A stretch of 64,000 nucleotides of DNA from NCBI RefSeq assembly GCF_900096915.1, contig NZ_FMYK01000002.1, positions 248,001 to 312,000 of the forward strand, in the 5' to 3' direction. The translations under genes and the position numbers were made by a program. Below the pieces are notes generated by a model. That model was not told the origin of the DNA. It saw only the letters and a list, made by a program, of their open reading frames with translations, and ran no database searches. The stretch's first letter is position 1. The number at the start of each line of letters is the position of its first letter. Below are positions 44,566 to 51,942 of the stretch, one piece after another. Origin of the DNA: Acinetobacter marinus (GTDB lineage: Bacteria > Pseudomonadota > Gammaproteobacteria > Pseudomonadales > Moraxellaceae).

Positions 44566-45216
44566 ATGAAACTGGCACTGTTTGATTTAGACCATACCTT
44601 GTTAAATACCGATTCCGACCATTCTTGGGGGGAGTTTTTGGTGGGTGAAGGCTTGGTGGATGCAGTGCGTCATCGCCACATGAATGATCAATTTTATGAA
44701 GATTATAAAGCAGGGCAGCTTGATCCGATCGCTTATAACGAGTTTGTCTTTGAATTTTTGACCCAGCATGACAACGCTTATTTGTCTGAATTGCATGATT
44801 TGTTTATGCAAAAAGTGATTCGTGCGCAAATGCGTCCAAAAGGCTTTGCAGCGATTCAACATCATCAAGAACAGGGTCATGCCATTGTCGGAATTACGGC
44901 GACGAGTGACTTTATCACTGCACCGATTTTCCGTGCCTTTGGCATTACCGAGATTATCGCCACCAATGCCGAAATGGTGGATGGAAAGTACACAGGGAAA
45001 GTGGCTGGAGTACCATGTTATCAAACGGGCAAATTGACCCGACTCGAACAATGGCTGGCTGGGCGTCAAGTCGATGAATCTTGGGCATATTCTGATTCAA
45101 TCAACGATCGCTTTTTGCTTGAATATGCAACGCATGCGATTGCGGTAAATCCTGACGATCGCCTTGAGAAATTAGCGATTGAAAACCATTGGAAAATTGA
45201 AGATTGGTCGATTTAA
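44566..45216 (+). CDS. HAD-IB family phosphatase
   Basis: About 216 residues. It has HAD motif I DLDHTLL with the nucleophile aspartate (residue 7), motif II Thr in VGITATSDF, and motif III/IV around KLTRLEQWL and AYSDSINDRFLL, with the cap of the PSPase-like IB group. It resembles SerB-like and histidinol-phosphate phosphatase proteins; the substrate is unknown. I chose the ATG at 44566, preceded by GAGAAG; a TTG seven codons upstream is less likely. Confidence 0.88.
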   Translation: MKLALFDLDHTLLNTDSDHSWGEFLVGEGLVDAVRHRHMNDQFYEDYKAGQLDPIAYNEFVFEFLTQHDNAYLSELHDLFMQKVIRAQMRPKGFAAIQHHQEQGHAIVGITATSDFITAPIFRAFGITEIIATNAEMVDGKYTGKVAGVPCYQTGKLTRLEQWLAGRQVDESWAYSDSINDRFLLEYATHAIAVNPDDRLEKLAIENHWKIEDWSI

Positions 45217-45278
45217 ACGGATTTTTAATGTCCGCTGAATTTAGATCACAAGATGCTGAAGCGTCATTGCAAAGAACT

Positions 45279-45327
45279 ATTAAAAAAATCATTAAAAATA
45301 ACCATTAAAAAATCATTAAAAATAACT
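45279..45327. repeat. two tandem A+T-rich repeats
   Basis: ATTAAAAAAATCATTAAAAATAACC-like unit of 25 bases (45279-45303) followed by a 24-base copy (45304-45327) with one A deleted and the last base changed. It lies just after the HAD gene. Confidence 0.7.
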
Positions 45328-45394
45328 ATAGCAAAAAAGCCACTAGGCAAAGTCGTCGCCGTTCATGTTAGGCTGTAGTCAACGCACAATCTGA

Positions 45395-46264
45395 ATGTAC
45401 GCTGAAAATCGTGATCAAAGTCGAATGAAAACTCAGCAACGAACGATGCATCAAACTAAGCAACAAGCAATGCATCAAAGCAAGCAAAATACAACACGGG
45501 CAGTAAATACACTGCTTGCAATGTCTCGTGTGGCACCCGTTGCTAAGGTCAGTTGGTGGATTTTTCTCGGGGTTGGTACGTGCGTGGCATACTGGATTTG
45601 GGCAGAAGGTGGCGTTGCATGGTGGATGTTGATTCCATCGAGTTTGGTATTTTTTGCATTTTTACGGTTGCTGTATCGTTGGCGTAAAAATCGTCAATTG
45701 GCAAAATTCAATCACATCCATTTACCCCCGCAAATCTTATCGGCATTTAGACAACAGTATCCAGCATTGACACCGAAGCAAGTCGATTTGATCGAACAAG
45801 GCTTCTTGGATTTTATCGCAATGCATCTCTTGTCCAAACGAGACTATGCCATGCCATCACATGCGGTCGATGCGCTGTGGCACTGCATGCTGGAACAGCC
45901 TAAGGTCTATGAACAATGGTGTATTTCGGTATTGGGTTATTCTTTAGAGCATGTGCCACATATTCCGATTCATGCTGAACAGAGCTTAGGTGCGCAATGG
46001 CGTTTAAAATCATTGCATAGCCGACAAAATCATCTGGCTTGGCAGGAGAGTTGCTATTTGCACGGTCTCAATCCCTATCGTACCAAGCAACTGTCCAGAC
46101 TATATGCTCTCGATGCGGCGCTAGGCTGGGCGGATGGTCTGCACTATGATGTACAGGTGTTACGTGGGAAATATGCACTAAAAGAAGGGGCAACGGCGTC
46201 TTCCAGTGATGATTATCATTCGGGGAATCATAGTTGTAGTAGCTGTAGTAGCAGTTGCGATTAA
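45395..46264 (+). CDS. membrane protein with Ser/Cys-rich tail
   Basis: 289 residues that I cannot assign to a named family with confidence. The N-terminus is rich in Gln, Lys, His and Thr, with several possible Met starts. Two adjacent membrane segments follow (about residues 53-72 and 75-94), then a cytoplasmic domain with DALWHCMLEQPKVYEQWC (a D-x-x-W-H motif also found in glycine-rich-domain-like proteins) and SVLGYSLEHVPH. It ends in HSCSSCSSSCD, a clustered Cys/Ser tail that recalls the ends of the TIGR04222 protein type. The start codon is uncertain. Confidence 0.75.
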   Translation: MYAENRDQSRMKTQQRTMHQTKQQAMHQSKQNTTRAVNTLLAMSRVAPVAKVSWWIFLGVGTCVAYWIWAEGGVAWWMLIPSSLVFFAFLRLLYRWRKNRQLAKFNHIHLPPQILSAFRQQYPALTPKQVDLIEQGFLDFIAMHLLSKRDYAMPSHAVDALWHCMLEQPKVYEQWCISVLGYSLEHVPHIPIHAEQSLGAQWRLKSLHSRQNHLAWQESCYLHGLNPYRTKQLSRLYALDAALGWADGLHYDVQVLRGKYALKEGATASSSDDYHSGNHSCSSCSSSCD

Positions 46265-46297
46265 TCGGTGCTTTGGGCTTATTCGCTGTGAAAATTG

Positions 46298-47176
46298 TTA
46301 AATGTCAGCAGACCCTAAGCGTTCTAACTGATTGAGTAGGCTTTGCATCGCTTTGGATTGACTACGATCAGGATGCCAGACGATGCCAAGTTGGCGTTCC
46401 AGTTGCACATCCAAATCTAAAATACACAAATCCTCATTGATCAAAGTCTGCGGTAACACCGACCAACCCAGCCCAATTGATACCAACATACGGATCGACT
46501 CCAGCGGATTGGTGCTCATTGACGCATGCGGTTTTAGCCCATATTTGGAAAATGCCGCTAAGGTAATCTGACTGGTATAGGTGTTTGACGCAGGTAACAA
46601 ACTCGGATAGGCAATCAAATCCTCAAGGCGAAGCTGTTGTTGCTGTGCCAACGCATGAAAAGGGGCGACCACAAAAGATAAGGGATCATTCCACAATACC
46701 CGATGTTGCAAACGTGGATCGGGTTTTGGCGGTAGGGTGAGAAACGCCAGTTCAATTTCACCAGAAAGTACCAATTGTAAGGCTTGCTCAGAATCGACAA
46801 AGTGCACATCCAGCTCGACTTGCGGATATTGTTGTGCAAAAGGTTGTAGTTGTTTGGCGAGATGATGTAGCCCGATATGATGACTGGTACCGATTTTCAG
46901 TTTCCCTGCGATATTCGACTGCGACTGGCTCAGATCTCGATGCATATCTTCGAGTTGATTCATCCATTGCTGGACTTGCGGTAACAGGCGCTCTGCGGCT
47001 TTGGTCGGCTGAATATTACGTCCGACACTGTCAAATAATCTGACATTAAAAAATTGTTCGAGGCTTTGAATGCGTTTACTGACGGCAGGTTGAGTAATAA
47101 AGAGTTTTTCAGCCGCCATCGAAATGGAACCTGTTTCCATGACTTTGAGGAATGCTTCAAAGGCAGCAATATTCAT
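46298..47176 (-). CDS. LysR-family transcriptional regulator
   Basis: A 292-residue LysR regulator. The N-terminal winged helix-turn-helix (MNIAAFEAFLKVMETGSISMAAEKLFITQPAVSKRIQSLE) is complete and is followed by the two-lobed inducer-binding domain. The motif ESIRMLVSIGLGWSVLPQTL is characteristic of the C-terminal lobe. A neighbour likely to be its target was not obvious; a candidate 24-residue peptide gene lies upstream on the same strand. The effector is unknown. Confidence 0.92.
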   Translation of the reverse strand: MNIAAFEAFLKVMETGSISMAAEKLFITQPAVSKRIQSLEQFFNVRLFDSVGRNIQPTKAAERLLPQVQQWMNQLEDMHRDLSQSQSNIAGKLKIGTSHHIGLHHLAKQLQPFAQQYPQVELDVHFVDSEQALQLVLSGEIELAFLTLPPKPDPRLQHRVLWNDPLSFVVAPFHALAQQQQLRLEDLIAYPSLLPASNTYTSQITLAAFSKYGLKPHASMSTNPLESIRMLVSIGLGWSVLPQTLINEDLCILDLDVQLERQLGIVWHPDRSQSKAMQSLLNQLERLGSADI

Positions 47177-47306
47177 AATTTTTATACGTGAAGTCGGTGA
47201 GGAAGTGATGATCTAATGAAATGCGGGAAAATGCAAATGGCTTGAAGTGATATGACTTGAAATAATAATTTGAATGGCGTGCGGTGCTTTTGCCTTACGG
47301 CATGAA

Positions 47307-47381
47307 TTACTTGTTGCCGTAATGCCATACTGCGCCAGTGTAAGCGATAAAACCGAATGTTAATAGAACTGCTGTCATCAT
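47307..47381 (-). CDS. candidate 24-residue membrane peptide
   Basis: An open frame of 24 codons, start ATGATG and stop TAA. The product begins MMTAVLLTFGFIAYTGAVWH and ends YGNK: one hydrophobic segment of about 16 residues with small residues, then a polar end. AGG lies about 11 bases before the ATG. No homologue is recognised, but single-helix peptides of this kind are common and the frame is isolated between two regulatory-size gaps. It could also be chance. Confidence 0.45.
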   Translation of the reverse strand: MMTAVLLTFGFIAYTGAVWHYGNK

Positions 47382-47540
47382 GAGAATGTACCTGTGGTTT
47401 CTGTTGATGCTATTTAATGATAGAAATATGACAATATGATGACACTTTTGTCATAATTGAAAAATAATTTTATAATGAATAATTTGTTCAAACTATTGAT
47501 AATTAAGTATAAATTTAAAATTTAGGGGAAAATTGAATGA

Positions 47541-47580
47541 AAAAATCACTGTCATATTTCATGAAATATGACAGTTTTTA
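47541..47580. terminator. bidirectional terminator, perfect 28-bp palindrome
   Basis: Arms ACTGTCATATTTCA and TGAAATATGACAGT (47548-47575), flanked by A5 and T5. It follows the MBL gene (minus strand) by about 25 bases. On the plus strand the same bases form a 14-codon frame, which I take as chance. Confidence 0.85.
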
Positions 47581-47601
47581 AAAAAATAAACCGTTTTCTT
47601 G

Positions 47602-48426
47602 TCACAAAGCGGATGGCTGATAGCGCTCCAATTCGACGGGGTCGTGCGCACAAAACATTTCGATTTCGGGATGTGCCTGATGCAAGGCACGCAATTTTTC
47701 TTGAGTTGCGATGCGTTCAGCTTGATCGGTCTGCACTTGTTTCTCAAACCATGCGAGTCCCGCAGGAACATTCGGCTGAGCGCTGATTTGACTGTGATCA
47801 AAATAAGCATCCCCACAATGTAGTAGCCAGTTTTCACCTGATTTTATTGCGACACCAACATGCCCCAGCGTATGCCCGATCAGAGGAATCATTTTCACTT
47901 CAAAACCAAGCTGTTCGGTTAAATCAATCGCATCAAAGCCAAACCATTGATCATTGATACTGACATGACGTTGCCATGTCGAAATATCTTGCAGTTGCGC
48001 TTTACGAAAGCGCAGGCGATCTTTCAATGTTGGCTTTAACGCATAATCCAACTCTTTGGCATAGACATGGATGCGTGCATTGGGAAAATCCGATGCCCCA
48101 CCAATATGGTCAAGATCAAGATGGGTCGGCACAATATCGGTGACATCACTTGGGGAAAATCCCAAGGCTTTGATCTGCTCAGTCGCCGTTTCTTGTGGGT
48201 CGAGTGTTGGGCGAGTCAATTTTAAAAATAAGCCGCCGAGCCGAGTTTTGGGCTGGGCAATATCTTTTAGTCCGTAGCCTGTATCGACCAAGAGCAGTTT
48301 ATTGTCATGTTCAATCAACAGCACGTGACAGATCAGTTTGGCAGGTTTGAGATAACTGCCATGACCATTGATAAGTTTTTGGCAGATCGGGCACATACTG
48401 CCACAGTTCAAGTGGTGAATTTTCAT
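47602..48426 (-). CDS. MBL-fold metallohydrolase, AHL-lactonase-like
   Basis: About 274 residues of the metallo-beta-lactamase fold with HLDLDH (about residues 103-108) in place of the usual HxHxDH, then GHTLGHVG, GDAYFDH and a late HDP histidine. The substitution of Asp for the second His is seen in some members near N-acyl homoserine lactonases and glyoxalase II; quorum quenching would need testing. The start is ATG 48426 in IHHLNCGSMCPIC, as typical of the family. The frame continues 16 codons upstream, but that part is not conserved. Confidence 0.82.
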   Translation of the reverse strand: MKIHHLNCGSMCPICQKLINGHGSYLKPAKLICHVLLIEHDNKLLLVDTGYGLKDIAQPKTRLGGLFLKLTRPTLDPQETATEQIKALGFSPSDVTDIVPTHLDLDHIGGASDFPNARIHVYAKELDYALKPTLKDRLRFRKAQLQDISTWQRHVSINDQWFGFDAIDLTEQLGFEVKMIPLIGHTLGHVGVAIKSGENWLLHCGDAYFDHSQISAQPNVPAGLAWFEKQVQTDQAERIATQEKLRALHQAHPEIEMFCAHDPVELERYQPSAL

Positions 48427-48618
48427 CGTAATGTTGTACTTTTTGATTGATTCCCTTGTTAGCGATAGTGGCACAGTGCTTTTACGATGTATAGTGCTCT
48501 GAAAAATATAGCGGTCTGGAAAATGTTGATCAGTTATTACGATTAAGGCTTAGAGAACATTGATTATTTTGCTAAGATGAAAAGAGCAAAAATTGAGATG
48601 AAATGAAGGAATGCGAGC

Positions 48619-49347
48619 ATGCTAATTATCCCTGCGATTGATTTAAAAGATGGTAAATGCGTACGTTTAAAACAAGGTCGCATGGAGGATGATACGGTAT
48701 TTTCTGATGATCCAGTGGCAACCGCTGCGCATTGGGTCAATGAAGGGGCACGCCGTTTGCATTTGGTGGATTTGAATGGCGCATTTGCAGGCACACCGAT
48801 TCACAAACCTGTGGTGGAAGCGATTGCACAATCTCAGCCTGAATTGCCGATCCAAATCGGTGGCGGGATTCGTTCATTAGAAACCATTGAGCATTATATT
48901 GATGCAGGGGTGTCTTTTGTCATTATTGGCACCAAAGCCGTGCAAGAGCCTGAGTTTGTTGAGCTGGCGTGTAAAGAGTTCGCAGGGCACATCATCGTTG
49001 GGATTGATGCCAAAGATGGCTTTGTCGCAACTGACGGCTGGGCGAATGTCACCGATGTCAAAGCCACTGATTTGGCGAAACGCTTTGCTGATGCGGGTGT
49101 GTCAAGCATTGTTTATACCGATATTGCCCGTGATGGCATGATGCAAGGCGTCAATGTTGAGCAGACGGTGCATCTTGCCAATTATTCAGGTTTACCCGTG
49201 ATTGCTTCGGGTGGTGTGACCAATCTGGAAGATGTGAAATTGCTCAAAGGTCAAAAAGGCATCCTCGGTGCGATCACAGGGCGTGCGATCTATGAAGGCT
49301 CACTCAGCTTACGTGAAGCACAATTGTTGCTAGATGAACAGCTTTAA
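48619..49347 (+). CDS. hisA: phosphoribosylformimino-5-aminoimidazole carboxamide ribotide isomerase
   Basis: HisA (242 residues) catalyses the fourth step of histidine synthesis, ProFAR to PRFAR, on a TIM barrel. The catalytic Asp8 is in MLIIPAIDLKDGKCVRL and the second Asp lies in the segment VYTDIARDGMMQG; phosphate-binding loops IQIGGGIRS and IASGGVTN are present. AAGGA is spaced eight bases before the ATG. The usual neighbour hisF is not next to it here, so the his genes are dispersed, as in other Acinetobacter. Confidence 0.97.
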   Translation: MLIIPAIDLKDGKCVRLKQGRMEDDTVFSDDPVATAAHWVNEGARRLHLVDLNGAFAGTPIHKPVVEAIAQSQPELPIQIGGGIRSLETIEHYIDAGVSFVIIGTKAVQEPEFVELACKEFAGHIIVGIDAKDGFVATDGWANVTDVKATDLAKRFADAGVSSIVYTDIARDGMMQGVNVEQTVHLANYSGLPVIASGGVTNLEDVKLLKGQKGILGAITGRAIYEGSLSLREAQLLLDEQL

Positions 49348-49468
49348 GCTAGCAACTCAACACACCCAAAGTAACTGTAAAAAACATCATGATTTGCGAA
49401 GCTGATTCGTCCGCTTCGTAAACATATTACAATGGATTGATTTTTACTTGCCGATTGAGGAGAATGTA

Positions 49469-50377
49469 TTGTCATCACCAACTGCGATTTCGACTCAAGA
49501 CGACTTTTCGGTACAAGTCTTTTCGGTTCAAGCATTCTTTCATCAAGACACCAATACCTTTAGCTATGTGGTGGGTGATCCTGCGACACGAGCTTGTGCG
49601 ATTATCGACTCGGTGCTCGACTATGATGCGGCGTCGGCATCAACCTCAACCACACATGCCGATCAGATCATTGATTATATTTCCTCAGAACACTTCACCG
49701 TACAATGGATTTTGGAAACCCATGTCCATGCCGATCATCTCAGTGCGGCGCAATATTTAAAACAAAAATTGGGTGGCAAAGTCGCCATGAGTGCCAAGAT
49801 TGGCATTGTGCAAGAGACGTTTTCCAAGATTTATCATTTCGATATGAAGCAGATCAATGCCTCACAGCATTTTGATTATCTATTTGCCGATGGTGAACCA
49901 TTTCACATTGGTAGTTTAAGTGCCTATAACATTCCCACCCCAGGGCATACGCCTGCCTGTCTGAGCTATGTGATTGGCGATGCGGTGTTTGTCGGCGATA
50001 CCTTGTTTATGCCTGACTATGGCACGGCACGTTGTGATTTCCCTAAGGGCAGTGCAGGGCAGTTATTTGATTCGGTGCAACGGCTGTATCAACTGCCTGA
50101 TACGACACGTGTTTTTCTTTGTCATGATTATTTGCCCGATGGGCGTGAAAGTTATTGTTATCAAAGTGATGTGCACACGCAAAAGATTGAAAATATCCAC
50201 ATCCAAGCTGGCACTGAAAAATCGGCATTTATCGAGATGCGAACCCAGCGAGATGCGACGCTGTCTATGCCACGACTGATCTTACCTGCGATTCAAATCA
50301 ATATGTTGGCGGGACACTTTCCTGAACCTGAGGAAAACGGACAGCGTTATTTAAAATTGCCACTGAATTATTTCTAA
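49469..50377 (+). CDS. MBL-fold hydrolase, persulfide dioxygenase-like
   Basis: About 302 residues of the MBL fold. Zinc or iron ligands are in ETHVHADHLSAAQYL (HxHxDH), TPGHTPACLSYVIGDAVFVGDTLF and FLCHDY; FMPDYGTARCDFPKG and the later residues are typical of the Blh/ETHE1-like group, which act on persulfides or in sulfur metabolism. I take a TTG at 49469, six bases after GAGGAG; an in-frame TTG at 49448 exists. A long hairpin and then a dif-like site lie downstream. Confidence 0.8.
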   Translation: MSSPTAISTQDDFSVQVFSVQAFFHQDTNTFSYVVGDPATRACAIIDSVLDYDAASASTSTTHADQIIDYISSEHFTVQWILETHVHADHLSAAQYLKQKLGGKVAMSAKIGIVQETFSKIYHFDMKQINASQHFDYLFADGEPFHIGSLSAYNIPTPGHTPACLSYVIGDAVFVGDTLFMPDYGTARCDFPKGSAGQLFDSVQRLYQLPDTTRVFLCHDYLPDGRESYCYQSDVHTQKIENIHIQAGTEKSAFIEMRTQRDATLSMPRLILPAIQINMLAGHFPEPEENGQRYLKLPLNYF

Positions 50378-50408
50378 TCGATGGAGTGGTAAAAAAAACT
50401 GTATTTGG

Positions 50409-50460
50409 TTTGGCATTCCACCTGAGAAACATTGTTTCAGAACGGTGGAACGAGGTAAAA
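50409..50460. repeat. left 52-bp inverted repeat around the DUF6530 gene
   Basis: It runs from TTTGGCAT to GAGGTAAAA. It matches the reverse complement of 51053-51104 at 46 of 52 positions. It also contains its own hairpin: ACTGTATTT (50398-50406) pairs with AAATACAGT (50460-50468), and TTCCACC pairs with GGTGGAA. Confidence 0.9.
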
Positions 50461-50498
50461 AATACAGTAAAAATAGTCGCTTAAGTCTCCAATTTTTG

Positions 50499-50526
50499 AT
50501 TTCGTATAGAGTGTATTATGTTGATT
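50499..50526 (+). other. dif-like: dif-like Xer recombination site
   Basis: 28 bases in an 11-6-11 layout: XerC-type arm ATTTCGTATAG, centre AGTGTA, XerD-type arm TTATGTTGATT. The XerD arm differs from E. coli dif (TTATGTTAAAT) at two positions. From memory it differs from the Acinetobacter dif/pdif consensus at only about three of 28 positions. It lies between the left repeat and the DUF6530 stop codon. No second copy was found near the gene. Confidence 0.6.
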
Positions 50527-50541
50527 TTAGGAAAATTAAAC

Positions 50542-50961
50542 TTAATATCCCAACACTTTGAGATATCTAGACAATCTTTTTAAAGATTTATCTAAATATT
50601 CTTCATCATTAGCCACACCTTCTTTCAAAACTTCAATCAATGCAGGGTTCTTTGATAAAGTGATCTGAAAGTCATCATAAATTGGTAACTTTTCATCCTT
50701 AGCGTAACTGATAGACGCACATAATAAGCTAGCTAAATCTAATACACGATGAATAGGTAACTCTTCTGATTGTCTTGACCATTTTTCTCCCGTATATCTC
50801 CAAACTTTTGCAGATAAATCCATTTCCTCTGCATCACTCCACTGTGCTAAGCCTATTGATAAACCTTCAGCATCTGATTGATTAGCAAATTTCCCATCTA
50901 ACAGTGTGTAGTCTTCCAATTTTACAATCGGTTTATGTGACAAATGAGTTGGTATATCCAT
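50542..50961 (-). CDS. DUF6530-type protein of unknown function
   Basis: A 139-residue protein that I relate to DUF6530 from the pattern VKLEDYTLLDGKFANQSDAEGLSIGLAQWS, then AKVWRYTGEKWSRQSEELPIHRVLDLA and a C-terminal helical part. It is acidic and probably cytoplasmic, without membrane segments. It is flanked by 52-bp inverted repeats and lies next to a dif-like site; this suggests acquisition as a one-gene module. The upstream region is full of TTAGTAA/TTACTAA motifs. No biochemical role is known to me. Confidence 0.7.
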   Translation of the reverse strand: MDIPTHLSHKPIVKLEDYTLLDGKFANQSDAEGLSIGLAQWSDAEEMDLSAKVWRYTGEKWSRQSEELPIHRVLDLASLLCASISYAKDEKLPIYDDFQITLSKNPALIEVLKEGVANDEEYLDKSLKRLSRYLKVLGY

Positions 50962-51009
50962 GTTTAAACCCTTTTAGTAAGAAATTTAGTTAACTGTTTA
51001 TAAAACTTG

Positions 51010-51046
51010 TTAGTAACATTTTTACTAAAAAATTTACTAAAGTAAA
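51010..51046. promoter_or_regulatory. TTAGTAA/TTACTAA motif array upstream of the DUF6530 gene
   Basis: Inverted pair TTAGTAA (51010-51016) and TTACTAA (51022-51028), then the palindrome TTTACT-AA-AGTAAA (51033-51046). Further copies TTTAGTAA and TTTAGTTAA lie nearer the gene (about 50973-50993). They look like an operator set. Confidence 0.5.
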
Positions 51047-51052
51047 GAAATA

Positions 51053-51104
51053 TTTTATCTCGTTCCACCGTTCCGCAACAATATTTCTCAGGTGTCATGC
51101 CAAA
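51053..51104. repeat. right 52-bp inverted repeat around the DUF6530 gene
   Basis: Inverse copy of 50409-50460 (six differences in 52). It begins TTTTATCTCGTTCCACC and ends ATGCCAAA. Together they bracket about 590 bases containing the gene and its upstream motif array. Confidence 0.9.
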
Positions 51105-51179
51105 CAGGTAGGTGCATGGCTTAGACAGCATTCGATTAGGCGCTGACCATACTACATGATCTGAAAAAGACCAAAGGTT

Positions 51180-51674
51180 TTACTTCCCACAACCATAAAG
51201 TTGATCCCCGACCTGAATATCCCACAGCTGACTTTGCCCAGCGTTGATTTCCAGTACATATTTGATATTTGAACTTTTCGCAACGTAGATTGGACAGTTT
51301 TGAGTTTTGCAAGGAGGGATATTCTGTTTGATTTCACGCAATTCACCACGGTCATCAAAAAACAGCATATCCAAAGGAATCAGCGTATTACGCATCCAAA
51401 AACCGACTTGGTGCGGTTCTGGGTAGATGAATAACATGGCTTGGTCATCTGCCATTGATTGACGAAACATCAATCCTTGACGTTGCTGATCTGGTGTTGT
51501 CGCAAGCTCAGCATAAAACTTGGCAGGAGGCGTACGATGAGATTTACCCTGAGACGCAACATCACCAACACAGATTAATGCATTATGATCACCATTGGCA
51601 TAAGCAAGATTGCTAACGAATAAGGTCGTTAGCCAAAACAAGCCAACCGAAGATTTCAAAAATGTCATTCTCAT
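51180..51674 (-). CDS. DUF192 family exported protein
   Basis: 164 residues with a signal peptide (MRMTFLKSSVGLFWLTTLFVSNLAYA). The DUF192 signatures are FYAELATTPDQQRQGLMFR, MLFIYPEPHQVGFWMRNTLIPLDMLFF and YVLEINAG. Proteins of this family are small periplasmic or secreted beta-proteins; their function is unknown. A cysteine pair (CKTQNC) sits in a loop. The ATG at 51668 is an alternative start. Confidence 0.88.
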   Translation of the reverse strand: MRMTFLKSSVGLFWLTTLFVSNLAYANGDHNALICVGDVASQGKSHRTPPAKFYAELATTPDQQRQGLMFRQSMADDQAMLFIYPEPHQVGFWMRNTLIPLDMLFFDDRGELREIKQNIPPCKTQNCPIYVAKSSNIKYVLEINAGQSQLWDIQVGDQLYGCGK

Positions 51675-51855
51675 TCTGCAATTCTAAAGAATAATCGAGT
51701 CTATGTTGCGTCTCATGTTTTTCAGGCAAAGATTCTGTAAAAAACACCAAGAGCCTCATCATAACACTGCGCAATCATTTGCCAAGGTATTTTGACCGTC
51801 AGAAATATTTTGCCATGAGCATAGACAAAGCGTTCAAGCGCAGCATGACAAGCAC

Positions 51856-51886
51856 AAAAAATCCGAGTCGAAACTCGGATTTTTTA
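51856..51886. terminator. bidirectional terminator after ETF-QO
   Basis: Stem ATCCGAGT (51861-51868), loop CGAA, stem ACTCGGAT (51873-51880), flanked by A5 and T6. It lies 57 bases after the ETF-QO stop. Confidence 0.9.
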
Positions 51887-51942
51887 ACGCAACAAATTAC
51901 ATATTTCGATATGAGAAGCACTGCTTCGCAAGACTATCCAAA

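Larger units (their letters stand above)
47177..47601. other. 425-base A+T-rich region with a small ORF and a terminator
   Basis: It holds a candidate 24-codon gene on the minus strand (47307-47381), a perfect 28-bp palindrome acting as terminator (47548-47575), and short inverted repeats such as TGATGACA/TGTCATAA near 47437-47455. The rest shows no gene. Confidence 0.7.

Noticed and set aside
47536..47580. A 14-codon frame on the plus strand over the palindrome.
   Set aside because: It is made of the terminator stem; coding is most likely chance.
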